This document shows positions 5,016-12,334 of a DNA stretch of 12,334 nt, piece after piece (the first letter of the stretch is position 1; every line of letters starts with the position of its first letter). A program made the position numbers and the translations under genes. This DNA is from Candidatus Fermentibacterota bacterium (lineage in GTDB: Bacteria; Fermentibacterota; Fermentibacteria; Fermentibacterales; JCC-6). Where the stretch lies: contig JAUWJE010000030.1 in NCBI GenBank assembly GCA_030607835.1, forward strand, positions 1 through 12,334, read 5' to 3'. The notes under the pieces were generated by a model, which worked only from the letters and a program-made list of their open reading frames with translations, ran no database searches and was not told the DNA's origin.

Positions 5016-7988
5016 CTAAAACTCCGCTCCAAGAGTGATGTAGTTCTCTGGTTTTCTGGAAATACCACGGAGATCAGTTCTCCAGGCGATATCATGCTTA
5101 AGAACAAAATAACCCAGATTAACCCTGTAACCAATCCCTATTCCCATTTTTAGATCATCAAGATGATAACCTCCATCGGTGGCGGCACCATGGAAGCTGC
5201 TGATATCATTGAGTGCACAGCCAAGATCGATAAAAAGAACTCCTCTTCCATTTCTGATTGTAATTGGAAGGGGTGCGTCCAGAGCAAGAGTATTTATGAA
5301 AGGCACTCTTAATTCTGTCGATAATAATCCGTACCGGCGCCCCTGAATAGAAACGTAATCGTATCCCCTGAGTATATCTCCATAATTAGTATAGAACCCC
5401 AGCAACTCATTAATCGAATCCACCTCACCCCAGAGTAATCTGTGAGGCATTGCGCCACCAAGGAAGAATACCTGTGCGTCGGAACCCCAGCTTGTACCAC
5501 CTGCAAGTCTTGTTGCGAGAGTTACATTTCCTGATACCCAGGTGTAATTTCTGAAATCAAGAAGGATTGTGCCGTAGCTAGCCGTACCAGATATTCCCGG
5601 AGCGAACTCCCCTCGAACAGAGAACCTTCGTCCAACGCGAGGACCGACACTACCCCACAATGAATTATCAATTACCGCACCGGCGTTGACTGAAATGATA
5701 TCTTCATCAATGTCTACCGATGAATTCCAGACACCTGTTCTGCTCAGCCTGCGATAGCTCAGCGAACAGTCTATTCTTGAAGAAGGACTGAATGGGTAAC
5801 TCACAACTCCGAATCCACCAAAGTCAATATCTCTGACTCCCTCATCGTGTCCATCAGAAAAATGGAAAAGAAAACGATTGGATTCACGGAAGAGACCAAC
5901 ACCAAAATCCATCCTGTGAGGAAGGTAGCCATAATACACGGCAGTATCTATTTCGCTGAGACTGCCTCCATTCAGATTCAAGTTGATGATAATCCGGTGA
6001 TGGGCAAGTATGTCGCTAAGTATTACCTGAGTGTATCCAGCAAGTCCAAGGTATGAGTCATACGCCACAACAGCGCTGGCGTAATCCACTGATAATCTTG
6101 GTGAGTAAGGAGCAATACTGCATTCGAATTCACCCTCAGTGAATTCGTCTGATACAGCCGGTATCTCTATTCGTTCTTCAATATCCCAATTTGCTGCTTC
6201 TATTCGAGTTTCTTCTTTTTCCGTTGAATCCGGTGCGATCCCGTCGTGGAATATCTCGGAATTCTCAATGTGTTCGGATACATCTTCAGAAACATTTTCG
6301 TTTTCCGTTATTCCATATGATACCTCAATTGATCCGGGTTCACTGAAGGTTATCCTTCTCTTCAGAATATTGTATGCCAGAAACACACCATTCCCGTTCC
6401 AGTCGCTTGACACAAATGTCAGGATATCAGCTGAATCCGCCCAGCTTGGAGAGGAAATTCGCCTGTAAAGTGCTGTAAGACGGTCAACCTCACCTGAGGA
6501 TTCATGAAGAAGGTAGAGGTCGGGATAACCATTCATGTCCGACATGAACAGTACTCCATCCGGAACAGAAATCGGATATCTGATCTCGGAAGAATCAGAA
6601 AACACTGTTCTTGTGGAACCATCAAGACTATAACGACGTATGGCAGTAGTCTCCATATCAATTTCTACAGCACAGAGAATTTCATCCTCATTCCAGGATA
6701 TATCCCGCTCACCGATATGATCATGAGATATCTGACTCAGTGAGTGCTCGAGAAGGTCCCAGACATAAATATTGAGTTCTCCATAATTCATACCGGTAAA
6801 CGCAATGAATGAGCCGCATGGTGACCAGGCAGGATTGCGGATAAGATCCATCTCGAAAGGAAGCTGCACCTGCTCGTCATCGAAGCATACGATTAATCGG
6901 TCTCCAGAGATATACTGCACCGCAATTACAATCGAGTCTGCAGTTGGAGAAAAGCTGCAGACTCGGTACATCGGAGACACTTCAACATCAGAAAATCCAC
7001 CGGAGACGAAAGGTCTGCTCTCAAGCTCTCCCGTCAGGGTTGACCTGACTGCGACTGCAAGATTGGCATGATACCACTCAACTCCTGCAATCAATCCGCC
7101 ATCGGATGATACTACTGAACCATTCTGTACTATTCTATCTCCATTTATGTAAATGGGGTTACCAATGTCATCAGGACTTTCACAATAGGCAAGTTCGGCC
7201 CAGTAGGTTTCGCGTGCCCACTCCTGGAATCTTTCATTGAACTGCGCGACTGACATTCCCAGAGCAGCATCAACCGCTCCTTCAAGTCCTTTTAAATTCC
7301 TGATGTTTTGCACGAATGCCAGATAGACATCCTCTCCATATCGCTCAAACATGAAGTGATAGATTGCCTGACCTTGCCGATAAACAATGTAGTCCGTTCT
7401 TCTGGACAGCTCTTCAATGGATACAATCTGATTACTGATGACCATATCCCTGAATTCTGCTTCTGATGCACCATCCCATTCTGCTGATGTGAATTCCGCA
7501 AGTCCTTCCATCAGCCATAGAGGCGTTCTGGCCAGGATTATCTCCTGCAGGGACCGTTTGTAAATCATATCAAAGATGAATGCATGGTTCAGTTCATGAG
7601 CAACCACATGTCGAAACTCAGACCAGAATCCAGTAAAAGGAATTACAACACGCCCCTTGAAGAACTCAGTGAACCCCCCTACTCCTTGTGGAATATCGTA
7701 TGGATTAATATTTGTCTGTCGAAAATCACCCGGAGATATGTAGAGAATAATCGGTATCTTATTCTCAGGCAGATAGTTAAATTGTTCGGAAAGTTCCAGC
7801 AAGGCTCTTTCAGTATGCACCAGAAGTGTCTCTGCAGGAACCTCTCCGCCTTGAGGAAAGTAAATAGTAAAATGCCTTGCCCGAATCTCCCACCAGTCAT
7901 GCTCTCCTATCTGGACTTTATTGCGTCCGTATCCTGTAGCAATACAGATAGAAACGACAAACAAGAGAAGTAACGCAACTTTTTTCAT
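5016..7988 (-). CDS. Secreted peptidase-MA-like protease fused to TolB-like propeller and outer-membrane beta-barrel
   Basis: The 990-residue product has three parts behind a signal peptide (1-21). Residues ~35-265 are a gluzincin metallopeptidase of the peptidase-MA type: HELNH at 131-135 supplies two zinc-ligand histidines and the catalytic Glu132, and the downstream LWLMEGLAEF (157-166) carries the likely third ligand, Glu161 or Glu165. Residues ~285-560 look like TolB/PD40 propeller blades, with repeats such as NPAWSPCGSFIAFTG and VLFMSDMNGYPDLYLL. An acidic linker follows (~560-625). Residues ~630-990 are alternating amphipathic strands ending in Phe990, like a surface-antigen/Omp85-type C-terminal barrel, so the protein is predicted to sit in the outer membrane. 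An AGGAGG site four bases before the ATG supports the start. It is the first gene of the minus cluster. Substrate is unknown; the barrel fold is inferred from strand pattern. Confidence 0.85.
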   Translation of the reverse strand: MKKVALLLLFVVSICIATGYGRNKVQIGEHDWWEIRARHFTIYFPQGGEVPAETLLVHTERALLELSEQFNYLPENKIPIILYISPGDFRQTNINPYDIPQGVGGFTEFFKGRVVIPFTGFWSEFRHVVAHELNHAFIFDMIYKRSLQEIILARTPLWLMEGLAEFTSAEWDGASEAEFRDMVISNQIVSIEELSRRTDYIVYRQGQAIYHFMFERYGEDVYLAFVQNIRNLKGLEGAVDAALGMSVAQFNERFQEWARETYWAELAYCESPDDIGNPIYINGDRIVQNGSVVSSDGGLIAGVEWYHANLAVAVRSTLTGELESRPFVSGGFSDVEVSPMYRVCSFSPTADSIVIAVQYISGDRLIVCFDDEQVQLPFEMDLIRNPAWSPCGSFIAFTGMNYGELNIYVWDLLEHSLSQISHDHIGERDISWNEDEILCAVEIDMETTAIRRYSLDGSTRTVFSDSSEIRYPISVPDGVLFMSDMNGYPDLYLLHESSGEVDRLTALYRRISSPSWADSADILTFVSSDWNGNGVFLAYNILKRRITFSEPGSIEVSYGITENENVSEDVSEHIENSEIFHDGIAPDSTEKEETRIEAANWDIEERIEIPAVSDEFTEGEFECSIAPYSPRLSVDYASAVVAYDSYLGLAGYTQVILSDILAHHRIIINLNLNGGSLSEIDTAVYYGYLPHRMDFGVGLFRESNRFLFHFSDGHDEGVRDIDFGGFGVVSYPFSPSSRIDCSLSYRRLSRTGVWNSSVDIDEDIISVNAGAVIDNSLWGSVGPRVGRRFSVRGEFAPGISGTASYGTILLDFRNYTWVSGNVTLATRLAGGTSWGSDAQVFFLGGAMPHRLLWGEVDSINELLGFYTNYGDILRGYDYVSIQGRRYGLLSTELRVPFINTLALDAPLPITIRNGRGVLFIDLGCALNDISSFHGAATDGGYHLDDLKMGIGIGYRVNLGYFVLKHDIAWRTDLRGISRKPENYITLGAEF

Positions 7989-8004
7989 AGAACCTCCTGC
8001 AGAC

Positions 8005-8033
8005 TGTACGGATTGTCACTGTTCGACTATACT
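8005..8033 (+). promoter_or_regulatory. Candidate promoter in the divergent intergenic region
   Basis: The 74-base gap between the two divergent genes contains TATACT at 8028-8033, a good -10 match 30 bases before the lipoprotein start. No good -35 lies at the normal distance (TGTACG at 8005-8010 is the spaced position; TTGTCA at 8013-8018 is too close). The opposite strand reads TATAGT over the same bases, so one core might serve both directions. Both genes must start near here, but the exact promoters are uncertain. Confidence 0.35.
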
Positions 8034-8062
8034 GCAAGGGTGCTTAATCGAACAGGAGTAAT

Positions 8063-8377
8063 ATGAGAGTATTGCATGAGACAGGGCTATATCTTGCGAT
8101 ATTAGTACTGCTCATCACAGCCTGTGATGAGCCTGATTCATATACATCTATCCCCGAAAATGATCTAGCAGAACTGCGGGAATGGTCAGGAATCATGGCT
8201 CGTCACTGGATGCTGCCCACCTGTGACAGCCTTCATGCTATAAAGCCGGACAGTCATGAGATTCAAGCTCTCATTATTCTATGTGATTCTCATCCTGAAG
8301 CATGGGCATATCTGTACAGCTGTATTGCTGACACCCTATCTATTCTGGAACCACCCTTACCTGAATGTCAAAGGTAG
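8063..8377 (+). CDS. Small Cys-rich lipoprotein, function unknown
   Basis: This 104-residue protein has a short signal with a lipobox ITAC, placing the lipidated cysteine at residue 21. Asp follows it; in E. coli, Asp at +2 retains lipoproteins in the inner membrane, unlike the two lipoproteins of the minus cluster. The mature part is short, largely helical in appearance, and contains four more cysteines (54, 74, 87, 102), enough for two disulfides. The start is supported by AGGAG at 8054-8058, four bases before the ATG. The next gene, a large cyclase-ATPase, begins about 50 bases downstream on the same strand, so the two may be co-transcribed. I recognise no family, and a link to the cyclase is only positional. 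Confidence 0.75.
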   Translation: MRVLHETGLYLAILVLLITACDEPDSYTSIPENDLAELREWSGIMARHWMLPTCDSLHAIKPDSHEIQALIILCDSHPEAWAYLYSCIADTLSILEPPLPECQR

Positions 8378-8412
8378 TATGGATTTAAATATTTTCAGAT
8401 TTAACTTAGATC

Positions 8413-8436
8413 AGGGAGAATAAGCTGCTTAACGTG
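8413..8436 (+). promoter_or_regulatory. Ribosome site and ambiguous start (CTG or GTG) of the cyclase gene
   Basis: AGGGAG at 8413-8418 is the only good ribosome site here. It lies 15 bases from the GTG at 8434 but six bases from an in-frame CTG at 8425. An in-frame TAG at 8407 closes the frame upstream. The protein may thus start at CTG, three residues earlier, or at GTG with loose spacing. Confidence 0.5.
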
Positions 8437-11400
8437 ATTCCGCGTCCTGTTCAGAATCTTCTGCTCAGTGGGAAGCGATCGTCTTCCAGTAGCAATTGTA
8501 TACTGCACCTTGATATTTCCGGTTTCACATCGATGACAGAACAACTTATGGAGCACGGAAAGACCGGTGCGGAAATTCTCTCACAGATTCTTGGTAGAAT
8601 TCTGTCAAGATCAATACACGAGATCTACAGTCGGGGTGGTCTAATAGCACAATTTGAAGGTGATTCCATTATTGCGGTTTTTCCGGATTACCTCCCACTA
8701 GCAGCTTACGATGCGGCAACATCTCTAATGGATTACTTCGAGCAGAATCTTGACCGACGAACAAGATTCGGAACCTGGAAAGTATCCGCCTCGCTTATTC
8801 TGGCCCATGGTTCAGTAGAATGGGGAATAGCTGGAAGAGAAAGGCTGATTCATTATATCAGGGGGAATGCAATATCGAGGGCATCCCTTCTGCCTTCGCA
8901 GGGAGACGCAGGACAACTGTTAATAGACACCAGTTTCCTTGAATTTACAGGATGTAAAAGCATTGAGGATATCAAGTACCTTCCCCGGAACAGAAATGGA
9001 GTCAGTCAACAGAATTTGCAGAGGATTCAGAGGAAAGTTGCTTCGAAATTTGTTCCGGATCATATCATTTCAAGTAAACTGACTGGAGAATTTCGAGAAA
9101 TAACCCCTGTCTTCCTGTCATTCAGAACCGGAAAATACGACAGCCTGAATCGCTCTGTGGAAAGCATTCTGGAAGCGGCTTCTTTTTATGGTGGTCACGT
9201 GTGCGGTCTGCATTTTACCTCTGATTATCCGGTTATCCTTGTTCTCTTCGGCGCGCCGGTCTCATGGGAGAATAATTCTGCGCGAGCATGCAGTTTCGCA
9301 AGCGAGTTGATTAAAGGCAATTTCAGCAGCAGTATTCGAGTAGGAATTGCTTCAGGAACAGTATATGCGGGTATGACAGGAAACTCCAAAAGGTGCGCCT
9401 ACACAGCATACGGGGATATCATTAACACAGCAGCAAGGCTTTTATTCAGAGCAGACTGGGGTGAGATACTTGTCACCGAAGATACATGTAAGAAAACGGG
9501 TAATGAATATGTCTGGAGTGATGGTGTTAACTTGCTGCTGAGGGGTAAAACTGATAGAACGAAAGCCCGGAGACTCTTGCACTGTCAGAGCAGCGGAATC
9601 AACCGCATTCACGAAGGAATAATGGTCGGTCGGTCCGCGGAATTGAATTATATCATCAATCGTATTTCTCCTCTGGAACAGGGAGCCTTCGCCGGAATTA
9701 CTTCGGTCTACGGTGAAGCGGGAATTGGAAAATCCCGATTGCTCTTTGAGGCGGTTCAATCTCTTGCGCCGATCTGTCAGACCGTTGTGCTGAAATGTGA
9801 TGATATTCTAGGGACGAGTCTGAATCCGATTGAGTACTTCCTCAGAAACTATTTCCAGCAGAGCGATTCAAACACAATAGATTTCAATAAAAAACTCTTT
9901 GAAGAGAAAATGGAATCTCTTGCCGTGAAACTTGAATCAGGTTTATGCCCCTCTGAAAGTGAAAGTATAACTCTTGCTGAAGACCTGCGACGATCAACAT
10001 CCATTACCGGTTCATTGCTTGGCCACTTCTGGAAGGATTCGGTTTTTGACAGGATAGAACCAGGTCAGAGATTCGAGAATATTGCTATGGCAATCGGGAC
10101 CTTGATCAGATCTCTTTCTACGCTTGAACCCCTGATAATCCTTTTCGAGGATGTACACTGGATGGATAGCGATTCAAAAAGACTGCTTCAAATTATTATA
10201 AGAGATATTAAACGGCATCCTGTTGCTATTTTGGTCTCCAGCAGATACCGGGATGATGGATCAAGACCGGAAACAGGAATAGAAACTTTTATCAGTGCTG
10301 AATCAATTGATCTTGATCCGATAGATGAAGAGGCATCAGAATCCATCATATCCACCAGATTTAACGCTGAATCCAGTGCTGAGCTTACGCGGTTCATACT
10401 GGATAGAACAGAGGGAAATCCATTCTATATAGACCAGTTCTGTATGTATCTGAAAAATTCCGACATGATTACATTCGAGGGCAACGCATGGCACCTGATC
10501 AAAAGAGAAGTGGAGGTTCCATCTGGAATAAAATCGATACTTGTAGCGCGAATAGACCGCCTTCCACTGAAATTAAGATCTCTTGTACAGATAGCCTCAA
10601 TACTGGGTCAGGAGTTTGATATCAATGTACTTTCTGAAGTCTCCGGTGAGACGACCGTCTATTCCCTTCTCCGGAATGGTATCGTAGAGCGACTGTGGTC
10701 CAGAATTTCCGAAACTGAGTACTCCTTCAATCACGCCTTATATCGTGATGCAGCATACGGAATGCTTCTTGATAAGGAACTAAGAAAACATCACAGAAAA
10801 GCTGCTGAGACAATCATCAGGCTCAATATTGATGACACTGAGCAGGTCGCGGGAAAAATCGCGTTTCACATGGAAAATTCAGGGCAGAGTTCGGAAGCTA
10901 TTGACTGGGGATTGAAAGCACTGATTATCGCAGACCGGAATTGCAGATTGTACGAATGCCTTGACTGGACAGATAAACTTCAGGAACAGCTCATGGCGGA
11001 CACTGAATCCGCCGGTAGAAATGAACTGCTTAAGAATGTGCTTTTCAGAAAGAACAGGATTCTTGCTAATCTTGACAGACACGTAGAACAGAAAGAGAAC
11101 ATTGAACTTCTGAAAGAACTCTGCAAGGAGAAGAACTGGAAGGACAGGACAATTGATCTTCTTGTAATACAGGCGGATTATTACAGCAGTATCGGTAAGA
11201 TAGACGAAGCATTCGCAATATCTGAACAGGGTTTGGCCGCAGCAGAAAAGGCAGGAGACAAGAAATGTGAAGCTATGCTTCTCAGTAACACCGGTATACT
11301 TCATAGGCGAGCAGGAAATATTGATGAAGCGGAGAAATGCTATAGACGCGCTCTCGAAGCTTTTCGCGAAGCAGGTGACAGAAGGCTTGAAGGACAAACA

Positions 11401-12090
11401 CTGGTTAATCTCGCAATCCTTCTAAGACAGCAGGGGTTGAAATCGGAAGCGGAAATGTACTACAAGCAAGCACTGACAATCCACAGAGAAGTAGGAAACC
11501 GCAGAGCTGAGGGTTATGTGCTGACCGGTCTGGGTCATCTTTCGGAGGATGATGAGAAAGCTCTGTTCTGGTTTAGAAACGCTCTCCGTATCAGCAGAGA
11601 AGTTGGCGACAGGAAAGCGATTGCCATAGCACTGGGAAATATAGGACAGATGGAATCTAAAAGAGGGAACTACTGCCCCGCGACGGATAATCTGAACTTG
11701 GCCTTGAAGATATTCAAGGAGATCGATAGCCTTCCGCTTCAGGCAGAAACGCTCAATATATTCGGAGAAATGTACATCTCGCAGGGAAAACTGCAAGAAG
11801 CTCACAAATGCCTTCAGGATTCGCTTGAAATAGCCAGACAAACCGGGAGAAAAAGACTTGAAACTCTGGTGACAGTTCAACTCGGTCTGTTATCCGCTTT
11901 GAAGGAGGATACTGAAAAAGCACTGAAATACTATTCTACAGCATACGATCTGATTATGAAGTACGAATTCTCTTTTGAAATCGATGAGGATTTCAGCAGA
12001 TTGCGTTCCCTTCTTCTGCAGGCTGATGTAGAAGAGGACAACCTCCCCTGGCCCGACATCTGGGACATACAGGAATTCGAAGAGGAATAA
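8434..12090 (+). CDS. Tandem class III nucleotide cyclase / AAA-STAND ATPase / TPR protein, soluble adenylyl cyclase-like architecture
   Basis: The predicted product makes a cyclic nucleotide from ATP or GTP under control of a regulatory ATPase. It has no signal peptide or membrane segment, so it is cytoplasmic. Domains of the 1218-residue protein: cyclase domain 1 (~20-185), with metal-binding Asp27 in LDISGFTSM and Asp77 in FEGDSIIAVF; cyclase domain 2 (~222-385), with Thr324, Asn331 and Arg335 in YTAYGDIINTAARL; ATPase (~396-780), with Walker A GEAGIGKS (427-434) and Walker B LIILFEDVHWMD (567-578); and TPR repeats (~905-1180). Domain 1 has Ser148 and Leu152 where the catalytic Asn and Arg belong, while domain 2 has Ser229 in place of the first metal Asp. 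They therefore likely pair to form one active site. The purine-selecting Lys is not visible (Gln73 in domain 1, none in domain 2), so the substrate is open. Order and degeneracy match eukaryotic ADCY10. Start is GTG or an upstream CTG. Confidence 0.9.
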   Translation: MIPRPVQNLLLSGKRSSSSSNCILHLDISGFTSMTEQLMEHGKTGAEILSQILGRILSRSIHEIYSRGGLIAQFEGDSIIAVFPDYLPLAAYDAATSLMDYFEQNLDRRTRFGTWKVSASLILAHGSVEWGIAGRERLIHYIRGNAISRASLLPSQGDAGQLLIDTSFLEFTGCKSIEDIKYLPRNRNGVSQQNLQRIQRKVASKFVPDHIISSKLTGEFREITPVFLSFRTGKYDSLNRSVESILEAASFYGGHVCGLHFTSDYPVILVLFGAPVSWENNSARACSFASELIKGNFSSSIRVGIASGTVYAGMTGNSKRCAYTAYGDIINTAARLLFRADWGEILVTEDTCKKTGNEYVWSDGVNLLLRGKTDRTKARRLLHCQSSGINRIHEGIMVGRSAELNYIINRISPLEQGAFAGITSVYGEAGIGKSRLLFEAVQSLAPICQTVVLKCDDILGTSLNPIEYFLRNYFQQSDSNTIDFNKKLFEEKMESLAVKLESGLCPSESESITLAEDLRRSTSITGSLLGHFWKDSVFDRIEPGQRFENIAMAIGTLIRSLSTLEPLIILFEDVHWMDSDSKRLLQIIIRDIKRHPVAILVSSRYRDDGSRPETGIETFISAESIDLDPIDEEASESIISTRFNAESSAELTRFILDRTEGNPFYIDQFCMYLKNSDMITFEGNAWHLIKREVEVPSGIKSILVARIDRLPLKLRSLVQIASILGQEFDINVLSEVSGETTVYSLLRNGIVERLWSRISETEYSFNHALYRDAAYGMLLDKELRKHHRKAAETIIRLNIDDTEQVAGKIAFHMENSGQSSEAIDWGLKALIIADRNCRLYECLDWTDKLQEQLMADTESAGRNELLKNVLFRKNRILANLDRHVEQKENIELLKELCKEKNWKDRTIDLLVIQADYYSSIGKIDEAFAISEQGLAAAEKAGDKKCEAMLLSNTGILHRRAGNIDEAEKCYRRALEAFREAGDRRLEGQTLVNLAILLRQQGLKSEAEMYYKQALTIHREVGNRRAEGYVLTGLGHLSEDDEKALFWFRNALRISREVGDRKAIAIALGNIGQMESKRGNYCPATDNLNLALKIFKEIDSLPLQAETLNIFGEMYISQGKLQEAHKCLQDSLEIARQTGRKRLETLVTVQLGLLSALKEDTEKALKYYSTAYDLIMKYEFSFEIDEDFSRLRSLLLQADVEEDNLPWPDIWDIQEFEEE

Positions 12091-12151
12091 CACGTGAGCG
12101 TCATGACAAGCTGTGTGCGTTTCGATACATGAAAAGAGCATACAGACAGAA

Positions 12152-12193
12152 TTAACTAAGGTCTTTGATAGGGGTATATTTCATCAATATTGT
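12152..12193 (+). promoter_or_regulatory. Candidate sigma70-type promoters for the last gene
   Basis: Two overlapping candidates lie in the 162-base gap after the cyclase gene. One is TTAACT (12152-12157), 17 bases, TATATT (12175-12180). The other is TTGATA (12165-12170), 17 bases, TATTGT (12188-12193). Both would give a leader of about 50-65 bases before the ATG at 12253. They suggest the last gene is transcribed independently of the cyclase. No clear terminator separates them. Confidence 0.4.
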
Positions 12194-12252
12194 TTTCCGG
12201 CAATAAATCACGGCTGGATAGGCGGTGCGGAAACACAAATGTGAGGATTAAA

Positions 12253-12334
12253 ATGATTAATATCCTGTTTTTTACATTGCTTGCTCTTCCGGTATCATCC
12301 GGGGAGGTATCCATCAGTGTTATTGAGGTATTCC
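12253..12334 (+). CDS. Exported protein, N-terminal fragment (cut by window edge)
   Basis: An ATG at 12253, six bases after a GAGG ribosome site, opens a frame of 27 codons that runs off the window. The product begins like a cleavable signal peptide: hydrophobic residues 3-14 (NILFFTLLALPV), then Ser-Ser-Gly, a plausible cleavage zone, followed by GEVSISVIEVF. Only the export signal can be read, and the mature protein cannot be identified. Confidence 0.65.
   Translation, partial: MINILFFTLLALPVSSGEVSISVIEVF

Noticed and set aside
10879..11397. 172-codon minus-strand open frame (and similar ones at 11422-11880 and 11890-12141)
   Set aside because: They are antisense to the TPR region of the cyclase protein, where the plus-strand repeats are clear. 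The low stop density follows from that codon use.
10988..11970. Periodic similarity in the 3' part of the cyclase gene, considered as DNA repeats
   Set aside because: The similarity is at protein level (TPR helices with ALE/GD-R turns); the DNA copies differ too much to be recent tandem repeats.
12111..12145. CTGTGTGC/GCATACAG inverted repeat after the cyclase gene
   Set aside because: The 8-bp stem has one G-U pair and a 19-base loop and is not followed by a T run, so it is not a credible terminator.
1..12334. Mobile element, CRISPR array or tRNA
   Set aside because: I saw no transposase or integrase motif, no regularly spaced direct repeats, no terminal inverted repeats and no tRNA-like clover sequence by eye.

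Overview
The window looks like a chromosomal segment from a Gram-negative (two-membrane) bacterium. It encodes an outer-membrane barrel protein that ends in Phe, several lipobox lipoproteins and an LpoB-type peptidoglycan-synthase activator. Base composition is even throughout, roughly mid-40s % GC by eye. I see no insertion sequence, tRNA, rRNA, CRISPR array or phage gene. The mix of domains (a peptidase-MA/propeller/barrel fusion, an LpoB/COG3014 pair, and a cyclase-ATPase-TPR protein) suggests an uncultivated lineage, perhaps near the FCB group or a candidate phylum such as Fermentibacterota or WOR-3. That placement is an impression, not a demonstration.

Layout. Positions 1-1144 (minus) are the N-terminal half of a UvrD/PcrA/Rep-type helicase cut by the window edge. 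In the gap upstream of it, on the plus strand, is a 29-residue single-TM ORF with a good -10 box and Shine-Dalgarno sequence. A perfect 12-bp hairpin at 1346-1378 marks the 3' end of a minus-strand gene cluster running from 7988 down to 1406. In transcription order the cluster holds: a secreted peptidase-MA / beta-propeller / outer-membrane barrel fusion; an exported zinc-ribbon plus FGE/SUMF-like protein; an LpoB-like lipoprotein; a COG3014 TPR lipoprotein; and deoC, whose start overlaps the preceding stop by 4 nt.

From a divergent intergenic region near 8000, the plus strand reads a small Cys-rich lipoprotein of unknown function. It is followed by a 1218-residue protein with two class III cyclase domains, an AAA/STAND-type ATPase and C-terminal TPRs, the domain order of eukaryotic soluble adenylyl cyclase. 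The two cyclase domains are degenerate in complementary ways, so one composite active site is predicted. The window ends just inside another plus-strand gene for an exported protein.

How the genes may work together. The minus cluster is mainly envelope proteins; LpoB and COG3014 are a known neighbour pair in other bacteria, and the barrel and FGE-like proteins may share their compartment. deoC is the metabolic outlier, probably just co-transcribed. The cyclase is a cytoplasmic signalling protein whose link to the adjacent lipoprotein is positional only.
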